Assembly: GCA_007116865.1 (NCBI GenBank)
Contig: SKHR01000244.1
Coordinates: 1 to 6,938, forward strand
Reading direction: 5' to 3'
DNA: 6,938 bases
DNA from: Marinospirillum sp.
GTDB taxonomy: Bacteria > Pseudomonadota > Gammaproteobacteria > Pseudomonadales > Halomonadaceae
In this document: piece after piece, positions 1 through 6,106 of the stretch
Layout: every line of letters starts with the position of its first letter
Numbering within the stretch: the stretch's first letter is position 1
Made by a program: the position numbers and the translations under genes
Notes under the pieces: generated by a model
What the model was told of the DNA's origin: nothing
Database searches by the model: none
What the model saw: only the letters and a program-made list of their open reading frames with translations

Positions 1-642
1 ACACTTTCCTGTCTGTTTGATGCCATGGGCGCGCTCAGCACCCAGTACAACGACCAGCCAGAGACGGCTTCCCGCCCTTATGATCAAAGCCGTGATGGAT
101 TTGTTATTGCGGGCGGCGGCGGCATGCTGGTGCTGGAATCGCTGGAACATGCTCAGGCGCGTGGCGCAAAAATCTATGCGGAACTGGTGGGTTATGGCGC
201 TACGTCAGATGGTTATGACATGGTTGCCCCCTCAGGCGAAGGCGCGGCCCGTTGTATGCGTCAGGCACTGCAGGGTCTTGAGGGCTCAGTGGATTATATC
301 AACACCCATGGTACGTCCACGCCAGTGGGTGATGTGGCAGAGCTGAAAGCCATTCGTGAAGTCTTTGGTGATCAGTGTCCCGCCATGAGCTCAACCAAAT
401 CCTTGACGGGTCACTCTCTGGGCGCCACCGGCGTACAAGAGGCCATCTACTCACTGCTGATGATGGAGCAGGGTTTTGTTTCTGCTTCAGCCAATGTCAG
501 TGAGTTGGATGAAGCCGCTCAGGGGCTGGATATTGTCACCGGTCAGGCTCGCGACGGCGTCCAGCTGAACCGCATTCTGTCGAACAGCTTCGGCTTCGGT
601 GGTACCAACGCCTGTCTGGTGTTTGATCGTTATCAGCCCTGA
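1..642 (+). CDS. fabB: 3-oxoacyl-[acyl-carrier-protein] synthase I (beta-ketoacyl-ACP synthase I), C-terminal half, 5' partial
   Basis: FabB is a cytosolic condensing enzyme that elongates acyl-ACP with malonyl-ACP and is needed for unsaturated fatty acid synthesis. The frame is open from base 1, giving 213 residues of a protein usually about 405 long, so the nucleophilic cysteine lies outside the window. Two of the three remaining catalytic residues are in clear motifs: the first active-site histidine in NTHGTSTPVGD (codon 307-309), and the lysine and second histidine in TKSLTGHSLGATG (codons 397-399 and 412-414). The segments DGFVIAGGGGM, GYGATSDGYDMVAPSGEG and the terminal SNSFGFGGTNA match E. 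coli FabB closely and separate it from FabF. fabA often lies upstream of fabB, but that cannot be seen here. The last 10 bp overlap the end of plsC on the other strand. Identity is near certain from recalled family sequence. Confidence 0.97.
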   Translation, partial: TLSCLFDAMGALSTQYNDQPETASRPYDQSRDGFVIAGGGGMLVLESLEHAQARGAKIYAELVGYGATSDGYDMVAPSGEGAARCMRQALQGLEGSVDYINTHGTSTPVGDVAELKAIREVFGDQCPAMSSTKSLTGHSLGATGVQEAIYSLLMMEQGFVSASANVSELDEAAQGLDIVTGQARDGVQLNRILSNSFGFGGTNACLVFDRYQP

Positions 643-1430
643 GTTGAGGTCGACTCAGGTGATGGCAGCGGTGGCTCGGTTGGACGAGGCACCGCTGAAA
701 TCTCAACCAGCGCCTGCTCAATCCACCATTGAGCCTGACGGGTGATCTCTTCTGCATTGAGCCCCTGGGTCTGAATCGGCGCGCCAATTCTTACCTGTAA
801 CCTGCCGCTGTGTTTGACCCAGTCGCCCCGCCCCCAATGCTCCCCGGCGTTATGCGCCACTGGAACCACCGGTACGCCAGCACGTAGCGCGATCATTGCT
901 GCACTTTTGCTGAATAATTTGCGCTTGCCGGGTGCTACACGGGTTCCCTCAGGAAAGATCAAAACCGACAAGCCTGCCTGCAGACGTTCAGTGCCCACCT
1001 TTAGCAGCATTTTCAGCATGCGTGCAGGCTGGCTGCGATCCACCGCGATCGGCCTTAATAAACGTAGTGCCCAGCCAAAAATCGGAATCCGCAATAACTC
1101 GCGTTTAAGCACAGTGCATAGTGGCGGGTGGAGCATTTGCAGAAAGATCGTTTCCCATTCACTTTGATGGTTAGCGATCATCACATAAGCACCGGCAGGC
1201 AGGTTTTCCTCACCTTCGATGCGATAGCGAATGCCACAGGTCAGGCCCAGCCAGAAGACCACAAAGCGGTTGTGCAGGTTGAGCAGGCGAAAGCGCCAGA
1301 TAATTGGTAAAGGCCAGGCCAATAGCGCTAAGGGCGCACCGATAAACCCCATGGACAGCAGATAGCCCAGATAAAAAAGCAGGCTGCCAAGTGGGCGTGG
1401 CTGGCGAAAATCAGGGGGTTGTGCATTCAT
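633..1430 (-). CDS. plsC: 1-acyl-sn-glycerol-3-phosphate acyltransferase (PlsC/LPLAT family), HX4E variant
   Basis: Likely a membrane-bound acyltransferase that adds the second acyl chain to lysophosphatidic acid to give phosphatidic acid. The ATG at 1430 gives 265 residues, a normal length. A hydrophobic N-terminus (about residues 14-46) suggests one or two membrane segments. Motif I reads NHQSEWET with His88 and Glu93, i.e. HX4E rather than the common HX4D; a related HQSxWE form is known to me from other proteobacterial PlsC-like proteins. LIFPEGTR (157-164) is the glycerol-phosphate-binding motif, and GVPVVPVAHNAGEHWGR (185-201) fits motif IV. The tail from 247 is Pro/Ser rich and ends inside fabB. 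An in-frame GTG at 1475 would give 15 more residues but a 65-bp overlap with the upstream gene; the ATG overlaps by 20 bp and has a weak GGAA 10 bases upstream. Probably co-transcribed with the RmlD-like gene. The exact acyl acceptor is inferred. Confidence 0.9.
   Translation of the reverse strand: MNAQPPDFRQPRPLGSLLFYLGYLLSMGFIGAPLALLAWPLPIIWRFRLLNLHNRFVVFWLGLTCGIRYRIEGEENLPAGAYVMIANHQSEWETIFLQMLHPPLCTVLKRELLRIPIFGWALRLLRPIAVDRSQPARMLKMLLKVGTERLQAGLSVLIFPEGTRVAPGKRKLFSKSAAMIALRAGVPVVPVAHNAGEHWGRGDWVKHSGRLQVRIGAPIQTQGLNAEEITRQAQWWIEQALVEISAVPRPTEPPLPSPESTSTQG
638..659 (+). terminator. Hairpin at the fabB stop codon, possible transcript 3' end
   Basis: Bases 638-646 pair with 651-659 around a four-base loop (AGGT): 9 bp including one G-U pair when read as plus-strand RNA. 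The fabB stop codon (640-642) lies inside the left arm. In minus-strand RNA the wobble becomes an A-C mismatch, so the stem is slightly better for the fabB transcript. No T-run follows on either strand, so this is not a classical intrinsic terminator. It may stabilise a 3' end or be chance. Confidence 0.35.
666..697. repeat. Imperfect 12-bp hairpin inside the 3' end of plsC
   Basis: Bases 666-673 (CAGCGGTG) are perfectly complementary to 690-697 (CACCGCTG). After one G/G mismatch (674/689), bases 675-678 pair with 685-688, leaving a six-base loop. The stem sits 23 bp beyond the fabB stop and codes for part of the Pro-rich PlsC tail. It directly follows the 638-659 hairpin, so read-through fabB RNA would carry two stems in tandem. 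There is no following T-run. Confidence 0.4.
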
Positions 1431-2220
1431 GACACAGGCTTTCCAACAACTGGGGCAAACGGGCGCGCCAGGCACGAGGATGAACCCCGTAGGTTTCCAT
1501 CAGGTGCTGGCTGTTGAGGGTTTGGCGATTGGTGCCAGACAAGTCGGCTGGGTAAGGCGGTAAAGACAGTTGCAGTGCCAGGGTGTGCATCAGCTCTGTC
1601 TGGCTGACCGGTTCACTGCCGGCATAGTGAAACAGCCCCCAGCGATCTGCACCAGCGTCCAGTTGCAGGCAGATGCCCAGTAAAATACGGGCAAGGTCAT
1701 CGACGGGTGTCAGGCCACGATAATCGCGGTTTTCCGGTGCTTTATGCGCTTTGCAGCGATCAATCAAATAGTCTAACCCGCCACCAGGCTGTGCTGACAT
1801 CAGTGGCGCAGTTCGCAAAATCAGTGACTGAGGTAGCTTGGCGACCTCCATCTCAAGCGCTAAAAGGGCGTGTGCGGTTGAGTCATCGCGTTCGGGTGCA
1901 TCCTGCTCGGTGACATTTTGCTGGTCTTCGGCAAAGACCCAGTCAGAGCTGAGCAAAATCAGTGGGCTATGGCGTACCTGACAGAGTTCGACCAACACAG
2001 GGAGCTGTTGAATCCAGTATTCCAGCTGTTGTGCTGGGACGGGATAGGCGACTTCGGCACTCAGTCCCAGCGGATTGAGCAGTAAAAAATCAAAATCCGG
2101 CAAGGCAAGCAGCTGGGTATCTGGATCTATCTGACGGACTTCAAGGTTTGCATAACGCTCGGCTTCCTGGCAGAGCGCTTGGTGCAGCGCCTGGTAGTCT
2201 GAAAGGTAAACAATCCGCAT
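1411..2220 (-). CDS. RmlD-like (atypical SDR) sugar nucleotide-binding family protein, probably without dehydrogenase activity
   Basis: A 269-residue protein that aligns by eye with the dTDP-4-dehydrorhamnose reductase (RmlD) fold over its whole length. LILLSSDWVF (87-96) stands where RmlD has its STDYVF strand; LRTAPLMS (135-142) matches LRTSWVYG; DYRGLTPVDDLARILLG (166-182) and GLFHYAGSEPVSQTELM (195-211) match the substrate-domain strands, and the C-terminus has the usual tyrosine-glycine-rich helix. Key residues are missing. The N-terminal strand MRIVYLSDYQ lacks the GxxGxxG nucleotide loop, and the YGxSKxxGE catalytic segment reads TAHALLALE (115-123), losing both Tyr and Lys. It is therefore probably a scaffold or regulator, or uses another chemistry; function unknown. 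The start has a weak GGA 7 bases upstream and a strong promoter just before it. The 3' end overlaps the plsC start by 20 bp, suggesting coupled expression. No rml sugar-nucleotide genes are nearby. Confidence 0.8.
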   Translation of the reverse strand: MRIVYLSDYQALHQALCQEAERYANLEVRQIDPDTQLLALPDFDFLLLNPLGLSAEVAYPVPAQQLEYWIQQLPVLVELCQVRHSPLILLSSDWVFAEDQQNVTEQDAPERDDSTAHALLALEMEVAKLPQSLILRTAPLMSAQPGGGLDYLIDRCKAHKAPENRDYRGLTPVDDLARILLGICLQLDAGADRWGLFHYAGSEPVSQTELMHTLALQLSLPPYPADLSGTNRQTLNSQHLMETYGVHPRAWRARLPQLLESLCHECTTP

Positions 2221-2248
2221 AGCTGTATCCGTTGCAAGTTCGGCGGCG

Positions 2249-2276
2249 ATTATAGCACAAGGTGGCTGGATCGCAG
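2249..2276 (-). promoter_or_regulatory. Sigma-70-type promoter with extended -10 for the RmlD-like gene and plsC
   Basis: On the minus strand TGCTATAAT (2257-2249) is a consensus -10 hexamer with a consensus TGn extension. Sixteen bases upstream, CTGCGA (2276-2271) is a poor -35 (3 of 6), which an extended -10 can tolerate. The predicted start of transcription, near 2242, leaves a leader of about 22 bases before the ATG at 2220. The site lies in the 64-bp gap after the histidine kinase, so these two genes need not depend on the yheS promoter. Confidence 0.65.
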
Positions 2277-2284
2277 TTGGGCGA

Positions 2285-3469
2285 TCACCCGGATCTTGAG
2301 GCGTCCAAATGACGGGGCAGGGTCAGCTTAAAGCAGGTTCCTTGGTTTTCACCCTCAGAAGAAACCTGGATTTTGCCGCCATGGCGCTCAACAATCTTGC
2401 GGCAGATCGCTAAGCCAATGCCGCTGCCCTCGTAGGCACTGGCAGGGTGCAAACGCTGGAAAACCCGAAACACACGATCCAGGTTGTGCTCGGCAATGCC
2501 AATGCCCTGGTCACAGACCTCAATGACCCAGTCCTGTTCCGAGGTGGAAAGTCGAATCTGAACTCTGGGTGGCTGGCCGGGCTGGGTGTATTTCAGTGCG
2601 TTACTGATCAGGTTCATCAGCAGGCGAGTCATTTCATCTCGACACGCATTCAGGTGAGGCCAGGGCCCCGGCACAATATCGATTTGTGCTTGAGTTCGCT
2701 CAATGTCTGGGGCTAAAAAAGACAGCGCCTCCTCTAGTGACTCGCGCAGCAGGTAGTTCTCATTGGGCGGGCCTTTGCGACCCACGCGCGAATACTCTAA
2801 TAGGGCGTTGATCAGTGAATCCAGTCGATCGGCCCCACTGAGGGCAAAAGTCAGCATCTGCTGGTTCTTATCACTCAGCTGCCCTTCCAAGCCTTTTTCC
2901 AGCAGCTGTAAATAGCTGTGAATCATACGCAGGGGCTGGCGTAAGTCGTGAGAAGCCGCATAGGCAAACTCCTCCAGCAGCTGGTTGGAATGAGCGAGGG
3001 CTTCTTTTTGTGCCACCAGTGCCAGCTCAGCCTGTTTGCGCTGGTGAATATTGGTGTGGGTGCCCATCATGTGCAGGGGGCTGCCATCCTCCGATTTCTC
3101 AACCACCTGGCCGCGTCCTTCGACCCATAACCAATGGCCTTGATGGTGACGAAAGCGGAACTCTATGATAAAAGGCTGACCACTTTGCAACTGCTGCTGC
3201 ACAATCGGCTCAACCCGGGCAAGGTCTTCCGGGTGGACTCGCTGTTGCCAGTCGACATAGCTCAGTGGCTGTGTGCTGGGTGCTTCACCGAGCATCTCCC
3301 AGCAGGGGTCATCCCATAAGATCATGCCGGTGTCCAGGCGCCAGTCCCAAACACCGATCCCAGTCGCCTGATGAACCAGTTGATAGTAGCGCTCATAGTC
3401 CTCCGCCAGCTTGAGTAGCTCCGGCTGGTCAGCCAAGGCTTGTTGCAGTGCATTTCTTAGTGGATGCAT
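2285..3469 (-). CDS. Soluble PAS-domain sensor histidine kinase, orphan
   Basis: A 394-residue cytosolic kinase expected to autophosphorylate and pass phosphate to an unseen response regulator. An N-terminal helix (1-30) leads to a PAS_3-type domain with PAC end (about 32-146: GIGVWDWRLDTG, VHPEDLARV, EFRFRHHQGHWLWVEGRG, GTHTNIHQRKQAE). HisKA follows with phosphoacceptor His174 in YAASHDLRQPLR, of the phytochrome-kinase-like kind. The ATPase domain has an N-box LMNLISNALKY (284-294), G1 DQGIGI (320-325), an F-box FRVFQRLH and G2 GSGIGLAICRKI (348-359). All catalytic boxes look intact. No membrane segment or signal peptide is visible, so it senses an internal or diffusible signal; no heme- or flavin-specific motif is evident. 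The ATG at 3469 is preferred over the in-frame TTG at 3475 because AAGG (3482-3479) lies 9 bases before the ATG but only 3 before the TTG. It starts 11 bp after yheS, whose stop codon overlaps that ribosome binding site. Confidence 0.93.
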   Translation of the reverse strand: MHPLRNALQQALADQPELLKLAEDYERYYQLVHQATGIGVWDWRLDTGMILWDDPCWEMLGEAPSTQPLSYVDWQQRVHPEDLARVEPIVQQQLQSGQPFIIEFRFRHHQGHWLWVEGRGQVVEKSEDGSPLHMMGTHTNIHQRKQAELALVAQKEALAHSNQLLEEFAYAASHDLRQPLRMIHSYLQLLEKGLEGQLSDKNQQMLTFALSGADRLDSLINALLEYSRVGRKGPPNENYLLRESLEEALSFLAPDIERTQAQIDIVPGPWPHLNACRDEMTRLLMNLISNALKYTQPGQPPRVQIRLSTSEQDWVIEVCDQGIGIAEHNLDRVFRVFQRLHPASAYEGSGIGLAICRKIVERHGGKIQVSSEGENQGTCFKLTLPRHLDASRSG

Positions 3470-3478
3470 GATCAACGA

Positions 3479-3482
3479 CCTT
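3479..3482 (-). promoter_or_regulatory. Ribosome binding site of the histidine kinase, overlapping the yheS stop codon
   Basis: The minus strand reads TAAGGTCGTTGATCATG: the yheS TAA (3483-3481) shares two bases with the AAGG core, which is 9 bases from the ATG. A ribosome terminating on yheS would cover this site, so translational coupling is plausible. The spacing is what decides the kinase start. Confidence 0.6.
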
Positions 3483-5427
3483 ATTGGGGTTCTTGAGCAA
3501 GAAGGTTCAGCGCGGTTTCAAGCGCTTCACTTTGTTCTAGCCATTCAGTTTCCAGCGTTTCAAGCATGGCTTGTTGTTCGGCTTGCTGCAATACCAGGGT
3601 TTTGAGCTGATCCTTGTGGGACTCTTGATAGATTGCTGGATCTGCCATCTGCGCCTCAGTTTGAGCCAGCTGCTGCTGTGCTTGATTCAATTCCTTTTCC
3701 AGCTTTTGTACCTTCTGGCGGAGCGGTTGCAGCGCTTGACGCCGCTGGGCGGCGAGTTGACGCTCACGCTTTTTGTCGGTTTTTTCCACCGGGCCAGGTG
3801 AGGAAAAGTCCGCTGTAGTCATTGGTGCCGGTGTTTTGGTTTTTTTCTTTTGCCGGGTCAGACGGTTTTTTAGCCATTGCTCATAGGCAGCCAGGTCTTC
3901 TTCAAACTCACACACCTGGCCATCCGCCACCAGCCAGTAGTCATCCACCGTGTGGGTCAGCAGGTGGCGGTCATGCGAAACCACCAGCACCGCACCGGTA
4001 AAAGACTGAAGTGCCAGTGTCAGCGCGTGGCGCATTTCTAAATCCAGATGGTTGGTGGGCTCGTCCAATAACAACAGATTGGGTTTTTGCCAGGCAATCA
4101 TCGCCAAGGCTAAACGGGCTTTTTCGCCCCCAGAGAAACGCCCCGCCAGAGACAGAGCGTCGTCACCTTGAAAACCAAAGCCGCCTAAAAAGTTGCGCAG
4201 GGACTGTTCGGATTCCTTGGGAGACAGGCGCTGTAAATGCAGCAGGGGGGAGGCCTCGGCATCCAGTGCTTCCAGCTGGTGCTGAGCAAAATAACCGATT
4301 TTCAGGTGCTCACCGGTCACCCGCTGACCGGCAATCAGTGACAGGTCACCGACCAGGCTTTTGATCAGTGTCGATTTGCCCGCGCCATTAGGCCCCAGCA
4401 GACCGATCCGTTGATCCGGGTGGAGGGTAAAACCTACGCCGGCCAAGATGGGCGTGGTGTCGTAGCCCAGCTCTGCCTCGCGCATGACCACCAGGGGGTC
4501 AGACATCTTGTCTGCCGCTGGAAAAGAAAAGTGAAACGGCGAGTCCACATGCGCAGGTGCGATTTTTTCCATCCGCTCCAGTGCTTTGATACGGCTTTGT
4601 GCCTGACGGGCTTTGGTGGCCTTGGCTTTAAAGCGACGAATAAAGTCCTGCATGTGCGCTACTTCACGCTGTTGCTTTTCATAGAGTGACTGCTGTTGTG
4701 CTAAACGCTCAGCCCGCTGCTTCTCAAAATCAGAATAGCCGCCTTTGTAGAGAGTCAATTGGCGGTTTTCCAGATGCAGCAGGTGGGTGACCACCTGATC
4801 GAGAAAGTCACGGTCATGGGAGATCAATAACAGAGTGCCGGGATAACTCCTGAGCCAGCCTTCCAGCCAAAGGGTGGCGTCTAAATCCAGGTGGTTGGTG
4901 GGTTCATCCAGCAATAGCAGGTCCGAAGGCATGAACAGGGTGCGCGCCAGACTCAGACGGATTCGCCAGCCACCGGAAAACTGGCGCACCGGACGGCAAA
5001 AACTGTCCTGTTCAAATCCAAGGCCGGCCAGCAGCTGCTCGGCCTCGGCCTGTTTTGAGTAGCCTTGCAATAGGTCGTACTGGCCGTGGAGGTGAGCCAA
5101 AGCATCAAGGTCATTCTCTTTCTCGGCAACCTTGAGTGCTTCGGTCACCTGCTGTAGTGCCTGATGCCCGGCCATCACATAGTCCAGTGCCGACAGATCC
5201 AGCGCTTCGACCTCCTGAGCCATGTGAGCGATCCGTGACATGCCGGATAAACTCAGTTCGCCGGCATCGGCCTGGAGTTGCCCAAGCAACAGCTGAAACA
5301 GGGAAGACTTACCACTGCCATTGGCACCGGTCAGGCCGACTTTCCAGCCGGTGTGAATGCGTAGATTGGTTTTTTCCAGTAGTCGCTGATCACCCCGTTG
5401 CAGTGTCAGTTGTTGCAGTGTCATCAT
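3481..5427 (-). CDS. yheS: ABC-F family ATPase, YheS type (ribosome-associated)
   Basis: A 648-residue protein with two ABC ATPase domains and no membrane segment, so it is an ABC-F translation factor rather than a transporter. ABC1 has Walker A GANGSGKSS (34-42), signature FSGGW (150-154) and Walker B LLLLDEPTNHLD (170-181). The inter-domain linker (about 232-292) contains RRFKAKATKARQAQSRIKAL, typical of the arm that reaches toward the ribosomal peptidyl-transferase region. ABC2 has Walker A GPNGAGKST (345-353), signature FSGGEKARL (431-439) and Walker B LLLLDEPTNHLD (451-462). Both catalytic glutamates (175, 456) are present. After a basic Pro/Thr linker (524-550), residues 552-640 form a Gln/Leu/Glu-rich coiled coil as in E. 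coli YheS (about 637 aa), which it resembles along its whole length. ABC-F proteins bind ribosomes and can relieve stalling; this role is from family knowledge. Start: tandem ATGs at 5427 and 5424, with no strong ribosome binding site. Confidence 0.96.
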   Translation of the reverse strand: MMTLQQLTLQRGDQRLLEKTNLRIHTGWKVGLTGANGSGKSSLFQLLLGQLQADAGELSLSGMSRIAHMAQEVEALDLSALDYVMAGHQALQQVTEALKVAEKENDLDALAHLHGQYDLLQGYSKQAEAEQLLAGLGFEQDSFCRPVRQFSGGWRIRLSLARTLFMPSDLLLLDEPTNHLDLDATLWLEGWLRSYPGTLLLISHDRDFLDQVVTHLLHLENRQLTLYKGGYSDFEKQRAERLAQQQSLYEKQQREVAHMQDFIRRFKAKATKARQAQSRIKALERMEKIAPAHVDSPFHFSFPAADKMSDPLVVMREAELGYDTTPILAGVGFTLHPDQRIGLLGPNGAGKSTLIKSLVGDLSLIAGQRVTGEHLKIGYFAQHQLEALDAEASPLLHLQRLSPKESEQSLRNFLGGFGFQGDDALSLAGRFSGGEKARLALAMIAWQKPNLLLLDEPTNHLDLEMRHALTLALQSFTGAVLVVSHDRHLLTHTVDDYWLVADGQVCEFEEDLAAYEQWLKNRLTRQKKKTKTPAPMTTADFSSPGPVEKTDKKRERQLAAQRRQALQPLRQKVQKLEKELNQAQQQLAQTEAQMADPAIYQESHKDQLKTLVLQQAEQQAMLETLETEWLEQSEALETALNLLAQEPQ

Positions 5428-5467
5428 GGGACGTCAGGTCTCGCCAAGTTCTGGTGTGCAGGAATCC

Positions 5468-5473
5468 ATTTTA
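5468..5473 (-). promoter_or_regulatory. Possible -10 element for yheS
   Basis: The minus strand carries TAAAAT (5473-5468), one base from consensus, in the most AT-rich part of the divergent region and about 40 bases before the yheS ATG. No convincing -35 hexamer lies 16-18 bases upstream and there is no TGn extension, so this is a weak call. Confidence 0.3.
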
Positions 5474-5484
5474 TGTTGCAACAT
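5473..5484. repeat. 12-bp perfect palindrome at the TIGR02444 start codon
   Basis: ATGTTGCAACAT reads the same on both strands and begins exactly at the start codon. It abuts the possible yheS -10 and lies at the centre of the divergent region, so it could be an operator. One or two such 12-mers are expected by chance in a window of this size. Confidence 0.25.
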
Positions 5485-6066
5485 GATAACCCTTTCTGGC
5501 GTTTTTCGCTGAACCTCTATCAGGTTCGGCGCATTCGTGAAGCCCTGCATCAGCTACAAGATGAGGCTGGTGCCAATATGAATTTATTGCTATTTGCACT
5601 GTGGGTCGCGCAGCAGCAGTTGCGCTTTCTGCCGAATCGGACAGTTCATTTTGAGCAGTTGGAAAACTGGCATCGGGATTACACCCTGCCTTTGCGTCAT
5701 CAGCGGGTGACCCTCAAGCGTTTGGCAGAAAAAGCAGATAAAAATGATCAAGGCCCTTTGCATCAAATGCGCAAACACATCCAGCAGGCCGAGGGTTATG
5801 CCGAGCAGCAAGAGCAAGCCGTGCTTTACTACTACTATCAGCAGCGCCAGGGTTTGACGCCCTGTGAGGATCGCAAGGCTGCACTGATTGAAAATTTAAC
5901 CGATTGTTTTGATGTGTCTTCGCAAGTGGAGCGGACACCGCTTGAAGTCCTGTTAGGGATTTTGTTAGATAAAGAGCAAATTGAGTCGACAGTTGTTAAA
6001 CTGATCGAGCGTTTGGAGAGGCGCGGGGTTCGGTTTTCGGAACTATCCAGACTGAATTCACCCTAA
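5473..6066 (+). CDS. TIGR02444 family protein (conserved, uncharacterised)
   Basis: A 197-residue soluble protein with no signal peptide or membrane segment. The opening NPFWRFSLNLYQVRRIREALHQ (split here as NPFWRFSLNLY, then VRRIREALHQLQ), followed by DEAGANMNLLLFALWVA (30-46), is the hallmark of TIGR02444, a proteobacterial family of unknown function. The protein looks all-helical: a long Gln-rich helix around 95-127 with a run of four tyrosines (119-122), then a C-terminal part rich in Leu/Glu/Arg. No enzymatic motif is recognised. The ATG at 5473 is chosen because AGGAA lies 8 bases upstream (5460-5464) and the family motif begins a few residues in; an earlier in-frame ATG at 5398 would lie inside yheS. 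It is divergent from yheS across 45 bp and is followed 40 bp later by the FKBP gene, probably on one transcript. I recall a similar yheS/TIGR02444/FKBP neighbourhood in Pseudomonas, unverified here. Confidence 0.85.
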   Translation: MLQHDNPFWRFSLNLYQVRRIREALHQLQDEAGANMNLLLFALWVAQQQLRFLPNRTVHFEQLENWHRDYTLPLRHQRVTLKRLAEKADKNDQGPLHQMRKHIQQAEGYAEQQEQAVLYYYYQQRQGLTPCEDRKAALIENLTDCFDVSSQVERTPLEVLLGILLDKEQIESTVVKLIERLERRGVRFSELSRLNSP

Positions 6067-6092
6067 GTCTTTTAGCAAAACAACGAGCAACC

Positions 6093-6098
6093 AAGGAG
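6093..6098 (+). promoter_or_regulatory. Ribosome binding site that fixes the TTG start of the FKBP gene
   Basis: AAGGAG is a near-perfect Shine-Dalgarno sequence, 8 bases before TTG at 6107. An ATG at 6100 is only one base away from it and in another frame, so it is poorly placed for initiation. Confidence 0.8.
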
Positions 6099-6106
6099 CA
6101 TGTATT

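Noticed and set aside
17..346. 109-codon open frame overlapping fabB in another frame
   Set aside because: The fabB frame carries unmistakable catalytic motifs over the same bases; the alternative is Trp/Arg/Met-rich and resembles nothing.
814..1167. 117-codon open frame on the plus strand opposite plsC
   Set aside because: It is antisense to the conserved acyltransferase motifs and its translation is low-complexity Arg/Ser/Pro without family resemblance.
1431..1475. GTG start at 1475 extending plsC by 15 residues
   Set aside because: The extension overlaps the RmlD-like gene by 65 bp and encodes a Cys/Pro-rich stretch with no family resemblance; ATG at 1430 gives a standard length.
1411..2220. 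Annotation as a functional dTDP-4-dehydrorhamnose reductase (rmlD)
   Set aside because: The GxxGxxG loop and YxxxK residues are absent and no rmlABC genes are near, so the symbol would mislead.
2269..2286. Inverted repeat GATCGC/GCGATC at the end of the kinase gene as a terminator
   Set aside because: The stem is only 6 bp, has no T-run, and overlaps the -35 region of the next promoter; likely chance.
3470..3475. TTG start for the histidine kinase two codons upstream
   Set aside because: It is only 3 bases from the AAGG core; ATG at 3469 is 9 bases away.
4011..4364. 117-codon open frame on the plus strand opposite yheS
   Set aside because: It runs antisense through the YheS ABC2 region, has no ribosome binding site of note and encodes no recognisable motif; a shadow of a conserved gene.
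3481..5427. Annotation as an ABC transporter ATP-binding subunit
   Set aside because: Two tandem ATPase domains with an ABC-F linker, no membrane segments and no permease gene nearby point to YheS.
5398..5472. In-frame upstream ATG extending the TIGR02444 protein by 25 residues
   Set aside because: It would overlap yheS on the other strand, lacks a ribosome binding site, and adds residues not resembling the family; the ATG at 5473 has AGGAA at proper spacing.
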